Part shown: positions 54,454 through 62,582 of the stretch, one piece after another
How the letters are laid out: the number at the start of each line of letters is the position of its first letter
Position numbering within the stretch: the first letter of the stretch is position 1
Assembly: GCA_016197205.1 (NCBI GenBank)
Contig: JACPWG010000108.1
Span: 1-64,000, forward strand
Length of the DNA stretch: 64,000 nucleotides
From: Planctomycetota bacterium
Lineage (GTDB): Bacteria > Planctomycetota > MHYJ01 > WSZJ01 > JACPWG01
Direction: 5' to 3'
Position numbers and translations under genes: made by a program
The notes under the pieces: model-generated
The model's database searches: none
What the model saw: only the letters and a program-made list of their open reading frames with translations
Told to the model about the DNA's origin: nothing

Positions 54454-55344
54454 TCACGCCCCGGCGACCCGGTGCCGCAGCCAGAGCCAGAACATCCAGA
54501 AGAGCTTCTCCGTCGTCGAGAGGCGCACGCGTTCGCGGAGCACGCGCTCCGGCCGCGCCTGGATCTGGAGCAGGAGGCGCCGGTAGATCGTCTGGAGGAT
54601 CGCCGGACAGTAGCGCGTTTCTTTCCGCACGAAGGGGAGTATCCGCTCCCCACGGACGAAGTACTCGCGCGCGCGCCGGGCCTGGAAGGCCATCAGCTCG
54701 TGGAACGCGGGAGTCGCGCGGCCCGCGGCGAGATCCGCCTCGGTCACGCCGAAGCGGGCCAGCTCGTCCTGCGGCAGGTAGACGCGGTCCCTTTCCAGGT
54801 CCTCGCGGACGTCGCGCAGGATGTTCGTGAGCTGCATCGCGATCCCCAGGTCCTCGGCGTGGGCGCGCGCGGCCGGATCCTGGTAGCCGAAAATCTCGAT
54901 CGTCACGAGCCCGACCGTCGAGGCGACGCGGTAGCAATACAGCCGCAGGTCGTCGAAGCCGGCGTACCGGCGCACGGAGAGGTCCATCTCCACGCCGCGG
55001 AGGAGGTCCTCCAGCGGAGCGAGCGGAAGGTGGAAGCGGACGCGGGCGTCGGCAAGGGCCGCGAGCACGGGGTCGGTGGAAGGCTCGCGCCCGGAGCGTT
55101 CGAGGCGCGCGCGCAGATCGGCGAGGGCCGCGGCCTTCGCCGCCGGCTCGCCCGGTTCGTCGGCAAGGTCATCGGCCATGCGCGCGAAGGCATACACGGC
55201 GCACATCGCCCGGCGCTCGGCCTCCGGGAACAGGGCGAAGGCGTAGTAGAAATTCTTCGCGGCCGCCTGCGTCACGCGACGACAGTGGTCGTGGGCGGCT
55301 TCGAGGTCGAGGACGGTGGGGATGGGAGAATTGAGATTTGACAT
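54454..55344 (-). CDS. Squalene/phytoene synthase family protein (HpnD-like)
   Basis: A 296-residue all-helical prenyl synthase. Both aspartate-rich motifs are present: ARMADDLAD (about 55-63) and NILRDVREDLERDRVYLP (about 155-172), with KNFYYAFALFP near the N-terminus. Such enzymes join two farnesyl diphosphates; in hopanoid pathways HpnC/HpnD do this. Which product is made here is not certain. ATG 55344 is the only start before the conserved region and lies directly after an A/T-rich CAAATTT tract without a ribosome site. No hopanoid cyclase is in the window. Confidence 0.85.
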   Translation of the reverse strand: MSNLNSPIPTVLDLEAAHDHCRRVTQAAAKNFYYAFALFPEAERRAMCAVYAFARMADDLADEPGEPAAKAAALADLRARLERSGREPSTDPVLAALADARVRFHLPLAPLEDLLRGVEMDLSVRRYAGFDDLRLYCYRVASTVGLVTIEIFGYQDPAARAHAEDLGIAMQLTNILRDVREDLERDRVYLPQDELARFGVTEADLAAGRATPAFHELMAFQARRAREYFVRGERILPFVRKETRYCPAILQTIYRRLLLQIQARPERVLRERVRLSTTEKLFWMFWLWLRHRVAGA

Positions 55345-55480
55345 TTGAAATTTTGCAATTCGAAATTTGAAATCGAGTACAGGAGAATTCGGAGCGCAGG
55401 AGGACCGAGACGGGCACGGCAGCGCCGTGCCCCTACGGCCGCGCCGTCGAGCGCCGGGCACGGCAGCGCCGTGCCCCTAC
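55338..55480. repeat. CAAATTT tract and two REP palindromes
   Basis: 55338-55376 is an A/T-rich tract (TTTGAAATTTTGCAATTCG). 55411-55437 and 55455-55480 are tandem family R palindromes (GGGCACGGCAGCGCCGTGCC). They fill the gap between two minus-strand genes. Confidence 0.75.
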
Positions 55481-55482
55481 TC

Positions 55483-57219
55483 CTAACGCTTCGTTTTTCT
55501 GGCGGCGATCCAGGCCAGGAATTCGGCCTTGTTCAGCGAATTCACCACGTCGCCCGCTTCCAGCCAGCCCTTGCGCGCCGTGCCCACGCCGAAATCAACG
55601 TCCGCGAGGCCGTCCGGGGTGTGCGCGTCGGGATCGATCGCGATTTTCGCGCCGCGCTCCCGCGCCTGGCGCACGAACCGCCAATCCAGATCGAGACGCT
55701 GCGGGTTCGCGTTCAGTTCGATCGCCTTTCCGTGCTCCGCCGCCGCGTCGATCACCCGCAGCAGATCCACGGAGTACCCGTCCCGCCCGAGCAGGAGCCG
55801 CCCGGTCGGGTGGCCCAGGATCGTCAGGTACGGGTTCGCGAGCGCCTTCACGATCCGCGCCGTCATCTCCGCTTCCGGCATGCCGAAGAGGCTGTGCACG
55901 CTGCCGACGATCAGGTCAAAGCCCTCGAGCACCTCGTCCGGATAGTCGAGCGAGCCGTCGCGCAGGATGTCGCTTTCGATCCCTTTGAGGATCACCATGC
56001 CGAGGCCCTCGGTCAGCAGCCGCGCGTTCACGGCCTCGATTTCCCGCCACTGCGCCTGCACGCGGTCCACCGACAAGCCATTCGCGTACCCCGCGCTCTG
56101 GCTGTGGTCGGTCAGCCCCAGGTACTCGTAGCCGAGCTTGCGCGCCGCGCGCGCCAGCTCCTCGATCTCCCCGATGCCGTCGCTCCAACGGCTGTGGACG
56201 TGGAGCACGCCGCGCAGGTCCTTCCGCTCCACGAGGCGCGGCAGCTTCCGCGCCTCCGCGCCCGTGATCTCGCCGAGATCCTCGCGCAACTCCGGCGGGA
56301 TAAAGTCGAGCCCGAGCGCCGCGAAGAGCCCCTCCTCGTCCTTGCACGGCACCAGCTCTTCCCCGCGAAAAAGCCCGTACTCGTTCATCTTGAGCCCGAG
56401 CCTCTGCGCGCGCGCCCGCATCGCCACATTGTGCTCCTTGCTCCCGGTCAAGTGGTGCAGGGCGTACGGAAACTCCGCGTCCCGCACGACGCGCAGGTCG
56501 GCCGCGATGCCGGACCGCAACACCGCGCTCGACTTCGTCTCGCCGTGTCCGGTCACGGTCTCGACGAGCGGCAGCTTCGTGAAGGCCTCCATGATCCCGC
56601 TCGCGCGCTCCGCGCTCACCACGATGTCGATGTCCTTCGTCGTCTCCTTACGCCGGCGCACGCTGCCCGCGACCGCGGACCGCAGCACGTCGGGATGGGC
56701 GCGAATCAGTCGATGCAACTCGATCGACTCGGCCTCGGCGAAGCTGAACAGGAAGCGCCCCCGGTTGCGGCGGATCCGCTCGATCCCCTCCAACACCTTT
56801 TGCTGCGAGCGGGCGCCGAAGCCGTCGAGCGTGACCAACCGGTTTTCGCGGCACGCGTACTCCAGCTCTCCGATCGTCGCGATCCCGAGCTTTTCGTAGA
56901 TCACCTTCACGCGCTTCGGCCCAAGGCCCGGGATGCCGAGCATGTCGAAGAGCCCGGGCGGGAACTGCGCCCGCAGCTCCTCATAGTAGGCGAGCCGGCC
57001 GGTCTTCACCAGCTCGGTGATCTTCAGCGTCAGCGCCTCGCCGATACCTTTGAGGCGCGCCAGCTCGCCGCTCTCCAGCATAGGCTGCAGCTCGCCCGCG
57101 AGGCCGTCGAGGAGGCGCGCCGCGGCGTGGTACGCGCGGCACTTGAACGGGTTCTCGCCGCGCAACTCCAGCAGCGTCCCGACTTCGTCCAGGACCTCGG
57201 CGACCTGGTGCTTGTCCAT
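55483..57219 (-). CDS. polX: PolX-family DNA polymerase/3'-5' exonuclease
   Basis: A 578-residue protein. Order: helix-hairpin-helix 8-kDa and thumb region (about 1-150; GIPGLGPKRVKVIYEKLGI), polymerase X nucleotidyltransferase core with GSVRRRKETTKDIDIVVS (the DID metal Asp pair), then a PHP domain (about 335-578) with HVHSRWSDG, LTDHSQSAGYANG and DPDAHTPDG. Bacterial PolX proteins of this plan act in base-excision repair. ATG 57219 has GGGGAG immediately upstream (1 nt spacing), so a slightly later start cannot be excluded. Confidence 0.92.
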   Translation of the reverse strand: MDKHQVAEVLDEVGTLLELRGENPFKCRAYHAAARLLDGLAGELQPMLESGELARLKGIGEALTLKITELVKTGRLAYYEELRAQFPPGLFDMLGIPGLGPKRVKVIYEKLGIATIGELEYACRENRLVTLDGFGARSQQKVLEGIERIRRNRGRFLFSFAEAESIELHRLIRAHPDVLRSAVAGSVRRRKETTKDIDIVVSAERASGIMEAFTKLPLVETVTGHGETKSSAVLRSGIAADLRVVRDAEFPYALHHLTGSKEHNVAMRARAQRLGLKMNEYGLFRGEELVPCKDEEGLFAALGLDFIPPELREDLGEITGAEARKLPRLVERKDLRGVLHVHSRWSDGIGEIEELARAARKLGYEYLGLTDHSQSAGYANGLSVDRVQAQWREIEAVNARLLTEGLGMVILKGIESDILRDGSLDYPDEVLEGFDLIVGSVHSLFGMPEAEMTARIVKALANPYLTILGHPTGRLLLGRDGYSVDLLRVIDAAAEHGKAIELNANPQRLDLDWRFVRQARERGAKIAIDPDAHTPDGLADVDFGVGTARKGWLEAGDVVNSLNKAEFLAWIAARKTKR

Positions 57220-57315
57220 ACTCCCCTCGACATCCGAGTCCGGCAGTGGCCGTGGCACCCCAACGCCTCGGGCGCTGTAAACCGCCACTTACAGCGTCCC
57301 CCCCTCGCGTTCCTC

Positions 57316-57344
57316 ATTGTAACGCGCGTTGAACTTCGTTGCAA
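57316..57344 (-). promoter_or_regulatory. Promoter of polX
   Basis: On the minus strand: TTGCAA, 17 nt, TACAAT (4 of 6 and 5 of 6). The start of transcription would be near 57309, about 90 nt before the ATG. The rest of the divergent gap (57220-57563) shows no gene. Confidence 0.6.
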
Positions 57345-57563
57345 CCTCCCTCGCCCCCGGGCAGCACGCGCGCGACGCGCTGCCCCGCGCCCGAACCGAC
57401 GAATCTTCATGCAATAGCGACGGAATCCGCCGCAGGGCTTGACAAGGACGCGGAATTCGAGAGGGCCGGGGCCGGGGCCCGGCACTTGCAAAATGCTCCC
57501 AGGGAAAGGGGGGCGGACTCGGCGGAGACACTTGCTCGGGAGATCGGGGTCAAGGAGAGCCAC

Positions 57564-57965
57564 ATGGAGGCCAGCAAGCTCGCGGAGCGCCGCATCTGCG
57601 CGCGCCAACGGGTCGAGAGCACGTTCGGCGAAGGGCGCGAAGGCCTCTTGTCGCGGTTCGGGCTCGGGACCCGCTTCCGCGTCAAGGTGATCGACCTGTC
57701 CGAGACCGGGATGAAGGTAGTCGCCTGTCATCCCCTGCCGGTCGCCGCGCGCTACGGCTTCGTCCTCGACGGAGGCAAACGCGGCAACCTCTGGGCGCCC
57801 GGCCGCGTCGTTTGGTCCGAGGAAGTGCAGCAAGGCAAAGGGGACACCACCCTGCATGGCTTCCTGGCCGGCGTGGAGTTCGTCCACACGCGGACAAAGC
57901 ATAGGTCCTTCCTCCGCGAACTGGCCGATCGGCGCAAGCCGCGGGAAACGAAGTGGAAGCACTAG
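57564..57965 (+). CDS. PilZ domain protein
   Basis: A 133-residue protein with the PilZ c-di-GMP motifs: an Arg-rich N-terminus (ERRICARQR) and VIDLSETGMKVVA (the D/N-x-S-x-x-G box). The GVEF stretch after the barrel is also typical. It is a single-domain adaptor, likely changing a partner's activity when c-di-GMP binds. ATG 57564 has AAGGAG 6 nt upstream, which decides against the longer frame. Confidence 0.82.
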   Translation: MEASKLAERRICARQRVESTFGEGREGLLSRFGLGTRFRVKVIDLSETGMKVVACHPLPVAARYGFVLDGGKRGNLWAPGRVVWSEEVQQGKGDTTLHGFLAGVEFVHTRTKHRSFLRELADRRKPRETKWKH

Positions 57966-58017
57966 GGGCCCGCAATGAAACAACTCCTGCAGCTCGGAAA
58001 CCACGGAGCTCCTCAGG

Positions 58018-58180
58018 AAAAGGCTCAAGGCTCAAGGCTCAATTTCCAGACAAGGCTCAAACTTCAAGGCTCAGAGTCCGCGATTTCGTGTCCGGGCTAC
58101 GTTCCACGGTGGTCATTGAGAGTGGAACCTTGAGCCTTCTCTGAGTCTTAAAAATTGAGCATTGAGAATTCATGTCGCCC
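58018..58180. repeat. GGCTCAAGG repeat tract, copy 2
   Basis: AAAAGGCTCAAGGCTCAAGG starts it and CCTTGAGCCTTCTC (about 58126-58139) is the inverted counterpart, followed by ATTGAGCATTGAGAATTC. It is related to 39724-40053. The remaining part of 57966-58440 has no gene that I can identify. Confidence 0.65.
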
Positions 58181-58440
58181 CCCTGCGCGTCAAACCAGCA
58201 GGTTATTTTCCTACCGGCTCTGAGCCCCTCGTGCCAGCGTCGACGCTTCGGTCGAGTGCAGCCGCTTCCCCTACCGCCACATCCTGCTTGACGAGGCCCC
58301 CCGCCGCGAGGTAGCATTCGGCGCGGGGATGCCTCCTGGGGGCGCGTCGCCCCCGCCTCTTCCCCCTTCCCCACGCCTTCGTGAGCGGTCCGGCGCCCTC
58401 GCGGCCCACGCTTCCCCCCCAATTGGAGAACGCGAGCGAA

Positions 58441-59178
58441 ATGATCGACGCCTCCGAGTTGAAGCTCGCCGTGTTCATCGACTTCGAGAACATCATCCGC
58501 GGCATCGAGCAGCCGAAGCAGGACCAGTTCTCGATCACGATCATCATGGACCGGCTTCGCGAAAAGGGGAAGATCCTCGTCAAGAAGGCCTATGCCGACT
58601 GGACGCGCTTCACCCGCCACCGCCACGACCTGAACGAGAACGCGGTCGAGATGCTTGAGCTGCCCTCGAAGGGCGGCGCCAGCAAGAACCTCGCCGACAT
58701 CAAGCTCGTTGTGGACGCGTTCGAGACCGTGTTCTCCAAGCCGTTCATCGATGCCTACGCGATCGTGTCGGGCGACAGCGACTTCACCCCGCTCGTCTCC
58801 AAGCTGCGCGAATTCAACAAACAGGTCATCGGCATCGGCATGAAGGGGTCGACGAGCGAGCTGCTCGCGGACAACTGCGACGAGTTCATCTACTACGAGA
58901 CCCTCGAGAAGATCAAGAGCCAGCGAACCGTCGGGAAGGACGACCTCTGGGGGCTGCTGAAGGAGTCGGTCTTCGCCCTGCAGCGCGAAAACGTGGCGCC
59001 GATCCTCAGCTCGCGCGTGAAGGAGACGATGATCCGGAAACACACGACCTTCAACGAGGTGGAGCTGGGCTACAAGACGTTCAGCCGGTTCCTCGAGGCC
59101 GCCCAGGCCAAGAACGTGATCCGGATCCAGAAAGAGCCGCGGTCGAACACCTACCAGATCCTCGAAGTCGTGGAATGA
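58441..59178 (+). CDS. NYN (LabA/DUF88-type) nuclease-like protein with OST-HTH-like C-domain
   Basis: A 245-residue protein. The NYN/PIN-like domain (about 5-145) shows KLAVFIDFENIIRG, KNLADIKLVVDAFE and YAIVSGDSDFTPLVSKLREF, with the acidic residues D14, D91 and D112-D114 region expected at the active site. A helical C-domain (about 160-245; GLLKESVFALQRENVAPILS, GYKTFSRFLEAAQ) looks like OST-HTH/LOTUS. It is presumably an RNA-binding and RNA-cleaving regulator. ATG 58441 is preferred; GTG 58381 gives 20 more non-conserved residues. Confidence 0.85.
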   Translation: MIDASELKLAVFIDFENIIRGIEQPKQDQFSITIIMDRLREKGKILVKKAYADWTRFTRHRHDLNENAVEMLELPSKGGASKNLADIKLVVDAFETVFSKPFIDAYAIVSGDSDFTPLVSKLREFNKQVIGIGMKGSTSELLADNCDEFIYYETLEKIKSQRTVGKDDLWGLLKESVFALQRENVAPILSSRVKETMIRKHTTFNEVELGYKTFSRFLEAAQAKNVIRIQKEPRSNTYQILEVVE

Positions 59179-59180
59179 CC

Positions 59181-59208
59181 GGGCGGCGACGCGAACGCCC
59201 GCCGCCCT
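59181..59208 (+). terminator. Possible terminator after NYN gene
   Basis: GGGCGGC and GCCGCCC can form a stem 4 nt after the stop. The tail is TTCCTCC, without a clean T run, so this could be Rho-assisted or only a structured 3' end. 59209-59364 has no gene. Confidence 0.35.
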
Positions 59209-59364
59209 TCCTCCCCCCCCCCCACGCCGAGCGCGTCATTTTCCGCGCACCGCACCGTCGCGCGACCCCGAGCGGCAATTTCGGGCCGAAACTTCTTCGC
59301 GACCGACGGCCATCCGTACCCAGGAGATGAGCGCGCCGTCCAGTTTTCGCCGGGAGAAGCGCCC

Positions 59365-60219
59365 ATGGACAAGACTTGCAAGCGTAGCAGGGCCATGACC
59401 GGGCCGCGACTCGCCCGCTGGGCGGTCGTGCTTCTTGCGGCAGCCGGCAGCGTGCCGGTGCTCGCCGCGGAGCCCGCACACGCCAGGGCGGTCGAGGAAT
59501 ACTACCAGGGCCGGATGTACCGCAACTCCCGCGGAGAGACTCTCCCCTACCGGCTTTTCGTCCCCCCCGGGCGCGACCCGAAAAACAAACTGCCGCTCGT
59601 TTTTCATCTCGAGGGAAACGGCTCGCAGGGGAACGACCTGCGGAAGCCGTGGAGGCACTGGCCCCAGCTTTGCATCGAGGAGTGGGCGCAGGCGAAATAC
59701 CCGTGCCTCTACTTGACGCCGCGCTGCCTCGAGGGGCAGATGTGGGTCCGGGGCGGGGCGGGCCTGACGCAGAGCCTACGACTCGCGCTGGAGGTGCTGG
59801 ATCGCGTCGCGGCCGAGCACAACGCGGACACGGACCGGCTGTACGTCCTCGGTTTCTCGATGGGCGGGTTTGGGACGTGGGACGTGATCGGCCGCCTTCC
59901 GGACAAGTTCGCCGCCGCGATCCCGATCTCGGGAGGCGGCGACCCGTCGCGCGCGCGGTCGTTCGTGAACCTGCCGATCTGGGCCTTTCATGGCGGCGCC
60001 GATCCCGTGTGTCCGGTCGCCGGCACCCGGGCGATGGTAAACGCCCTGCGCCAGCTCGGCGGGCATCCGCGCTACACCGAGTATCCCGGGGCGCAGCACG
60101 GCGACGCGCTGGGTAAGGCGGTGAGCGAACGGGACCTGCTGCCGTGGCTCTTCTCGCAGCGCCGGGGCGGGAAGGACACGTTCGGCGCCGAGGCGGAGGC
60201 GGGTTCGAACAAGCGGTGA
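59365..60219 (+). CDS. Exported alpha/beta hydrolase (esterase)
   Basis: A 284-residue protein with a signal peptide (about 17-35, ending PVLAAEPAHA). The alpha/beta-hydrolase catalytic set is visible: nucleophile in LGFSMGGFGTWD, acid in FHGGADPVCPV and His in PGAQHGDALG. It resembles secreted feruloyl-esterase/PHB-depolymerase-like and phospholipase/carboxylesterase proteins; the substrate is not evident. ATG 59365 has GGGAG 8 nt upstream. Confidence 0.85.
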   Translation: MDKTCKRSRAMTGPRLARWAVVLLAAAGSVPVLAAEPAHARAVEEYYQGRMYRNSRGETLPYRLFVPPGRDPKNKLPLVFHLEGNGSQGNDLRKPWRHWPQLCIEEWAQAKYPCLYLTPRCLEGQMWVRGGAGLTQSLRLALEVLDRVAAEHNADTDRLYVLGFSMGGFGTWDVIGRLPDKFAAAIPISGGGDPSRARSFVNLPIWAFHGGADPVCPVAGTRAMVNALRQLGGHPRYTEYPGAQHGDALGKAVSERDLLPWLFSQRRGGKDTFGAEAEAGSNKR

Positions 60220-60235
60220 GGCCGCGGCGTCCAGG

Positions 60236-60376
60236 CGGCGACCCACTTCCAACGGGAACGACGCACTCGCACAGGTTTGCGAATGGCCTCGGTCGGTTGG
60301 GGCTCGGCGCTGCCGTGCCCACGAAGCGAGGAGTGGTCGTCGGCCTTGCGCCGCGGCGGCGGCAATTCGAAGCATG
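60236..60376. repeat. Degenerate family R mini-element
   Basis: Contains GGCTCGGCGCTGCCGTGCCC followed by ACGAAG (60301-60326) and ends CGGCGGCAATTCGAAGCATG, a decayed version of the family R element. It lies between the hydrolase and the selenoprotein gene. Confidence 0.55.
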
Positions 60377-60496
60377 ACCGGATTTCACTGCAAGAGTCTG
60401 GCGAGACTTTACCAAGAGAGGGGTGGCACGGCGTTTCCTGTCCGACCCCTCTCTCCGGGGCTGCCGCCGGCCCCCTTCTTGAGGAGCTCAGCTCCC

Positions 60497-61759
60497 ATGC
60501 GACACCCGATCCGGCCTCGCCCCGCCCGCCTCTCGCTCCTCGCCCTACTGCTGCTCGCGTCCCTCTCCGCCATCGCGTCCGCGCAGACCCTCACGCCCCG
60601 CTCCTACGCGGAGATCCGGAAGCAAGTCGACTTGCGGCCCGGCGATTTGGCCTGGCAGGCAGTCGATTGGAAGTCCACCCTGTTCGACGGCCTTGTCGAG
60701 GCCCAGCGCCAGGACAAGCCGATCTTCGTGTGGTTCTACTTCGGCGATCCGCGGGGGAACTGTTGACAAAACGGCGTTCGCAGCAGACAGTTTGTCTGCA
60801 ACGCACCCGAAGTGGTCGCGCGTCTCCGGGAGAGCTTCGTGTCCGTGGCGGCGAGCGACGTCGACTACCGCGAGGCGGCTGATCGTTCGCCGCTGGAGCT
60901 CCGGCTCCTGGACCAGGCCTTCGGCGGCCGTCAAGGTATCCACCAGGGGCACTACATTCTCTCGCCCGGCGGACGGCTCCTGGCGAGCGCGAGCGCGATG
61001 TGGCACGTGACCGGGCCGGGCATGGTGCTGGAGGCGCTCGACAAGGGGTTGGCCGCGTACCGCGCGCTGCCGCGCGGGGAGCGCCTGCTCCGGACCGTCC
61101 TCGACCCGGGGAATGACCGCGCGGACCTGCCGAGGGAAGAGTTCTCCCGCCCCGAGGGCTGTCTCGATTTGCGCGTGGTGAGTCGCTGCCTGCCCTTTGC
61201 GGAGATGGACCGGGCCGCGGACACGCGCCACCCCGACTTCTACCGACTGGATCGGCTCTGGTACACGCCGGAGGAATACGCCGCGTTCGTGCCGCGGGAA
61301 GGCCGGGAGGGCGCTTCTTTCCCCGTCACCGGCGCTGCGCTCGATCGGCTGGTGCGACTGCACATGGGCACGCAGGTCCAGCCGACGCCGGCGTGGGACG
61401 GGGCGGACGTGCGGTCGGCGGAGCTGGTCGGGGAGGTCACGGGCGTGAAGGGCGGGCAGCTCACGGTACACTATCGAGGACACGTGAGCCTGGCGGGCAC
61501 TCGTCCGCAGAACCGCCGGAGCTACCGCGGGGACCTGCTCGGCGACGCGGTGTACGAGCCTGCGACCCGCCGCTTCCGCTGCTTCGAGCTGCTCGCGCTG
61601 GGCACGCACACGCTGCCCGCGGACGACACGCACGGCAACGCGGGTTCGCGCACGGCCCCGCTCGGCGTGCTGATCACCTTGAACCCGGACGGGGCGCAGG
61701 ACAAGCTGCCGCCGACCTTCTGGCGGTGGGGCTACCCGCGCGGCTGGCCGCGCCGCTGA
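60497..61759 (+). CDS. Predicted exported selenoprotein, thioredoxin-like (Cys89-Sec90)
   Basis: One frame of 420 codons interrupted only by TGA at 60764-60766. Residues 1-29 are a signal peptide (SLSAIASAQ). Residues about 45-175 follow the thioredoxin-like pattern: GLVEAQRQDKPIFVWFYFG, then GDPRGNC-Sec-QNGVRSRQF, then APEVVARLRESFVSVAAS, as in the DUF255/thioredoxin_7 group where CXXC would sit. Sec90 directly follows Cys89. Reading continues in the same frame after the TGA with good protein-like sequence and no restart signal (GTG 60812 has no ribosome site). A SECIS-like hairpin follows. Residues 180-420 match no family known to me. ATG 60497 has GAGGAG 10 nt upstream. The alternative is a nonsense mutation or sequencing error. 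Confidence 0.8.
60774..60804 (+). promoter_or_regulatory. Bacterial SECIS-like hairpin
   Basis: Lower stem GCGTT/AACGC (60774-60778 with 60800-60804), a 4-nt bulge CGCA on the 5' side, upper stem GCAGAC/GTCTGC (60783-60788 with 60794-60799) and loop AGTTT. The loop starts 22 nt after the TGA and has G as its second base. Known bacterial SECIS elements lie just after the UGA with the loop about 16-37 nt away and a G at the loop start. Confidence 0.75.
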
Positions 61760-61853
61760 AGCGAGCGTGTGCATGTACCGGCAGGCCGCGGTGGGATCGG
61801 CGGTTGGTGCGCGGGGCAGACCGGTCGCGCATCGTGGGCTGGGGCTCGTGGCG

Positions 61854-62570
61854 CTACGCGGGATCGGGCGGTTTTCCTGGCGGAGGCGGTGCGCCGCCCG
61901 GCGCGATCGGGGGCGGGGCCGGCGGCTCGACCGGAGCGGCCGGGCCTTTGCCGGACGGCCGGCGGGCCGGGTTGAGCGACCAATCGCGGCGCACCGCGTC
62001 GGCGCAGTCCGGGCAATACCCGTGCGTGAAGCTGGCCTCGGAGTGCCGTTCGATGTAGGTCTCCACCAGGACCCAGGCGCCGGCATCGTCACGGATCCTC
62101 TTGCATCGGGCGCAGATCTTGAGCAGCCCGCGCAGCATTTTGACCTGGGCCTGGGCCTCCCGGATCTCGCGAGTGAGCCGCTGCTTCTCCGCCTCCATCC
62201 GGTGCCGGTTGAGGACCATCTCGATCGTGATCTGCAGCTCGCGGTCGCGGATGGGCTTCAGCACGAACGCCTCCGGCGCCGTGGTTTTGGCACGATCGAG
62301 CGTGGCCTGGTCGGATAGCGCCGTCAGGTACACGATCGGGACGCACGACCCCGTGCGGATGGCCTCCGCCGCCTCGATGCCGTCCGGGGCGCCGTCCAGG
62401 CGGATGTCCATGAGGATGAGGTCGGGGCCGAGGCGGGCGGCGAGCGCCACGGCCTCCCTGCCGTCCGACGCATGCCCGGCGACGGTGTGCCCCATCCTCT
62501 GCAGCCGCTGCTGCAGGTCGAGGGCGACCACGCCTTCGTCCTCCACCACCAGGATGCGCGCCGACTCCAT
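61854..62570 (-). CDS. Response regulator with zinc-ribbon-like output
   Basis: A 238-residue protein. Receiver domain 1-120 with acidic pocket VVEDE, phospho-acceptor Asp55 in LILMDIRLDG, YLTAL and VLKPI. A helical linker (about 122-147) leads to a short C-terminal module with ICARCKRIRDDAGAW and HSEASFTHGYCPDC (about 152-192), a CX2C/CX2C ribbon of unknown role seen in some receiver proteins. The tail is Pro-rich (about 205-238). It is 12 bp after the kinase stop, so it is the likely partner. Confidence 0.85.
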   Translation of the reverse strand: MESARILVVEDEGVVALDLQQRLQRMGHTVAGHASDGREAVALAARLGPDLILMDIRLDGAPDGIEAAEAIRTGSCVPIVYLTALSDQATLDRAKTTAPEAFVLKPIRDRELQITIEMVLNRHRMEAEKQRLTREIREAQAQVKMLRGLLKICARCKRIRDDAGAWVLVETYIERHSEASFTHGYCPDCADAVRRDWSLNPARRPSGKGPAAPVEPPAPPPIAPGGAPPPPGKPPDPA

Positions 62571-62582
62571 GGGCGTTGCTCC

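Noticed and set aside
57437..57465. TTGACA as a -35 box for the PilZ gene
   Set aside because: No acceptable -10 sequence lies 16-18 nt downstream.
60374..60812. Two separate genes (an 89-residue protein ending at 60766 and a 315-residue one from GTG 60812)
   Set aside because: Both lie in the same frame, the second has no ribosome site, and the sequence between TGA and GTG is protein-like and contains a SECIS-like hairpin. A nonsense mutation remains possible but is less likely.
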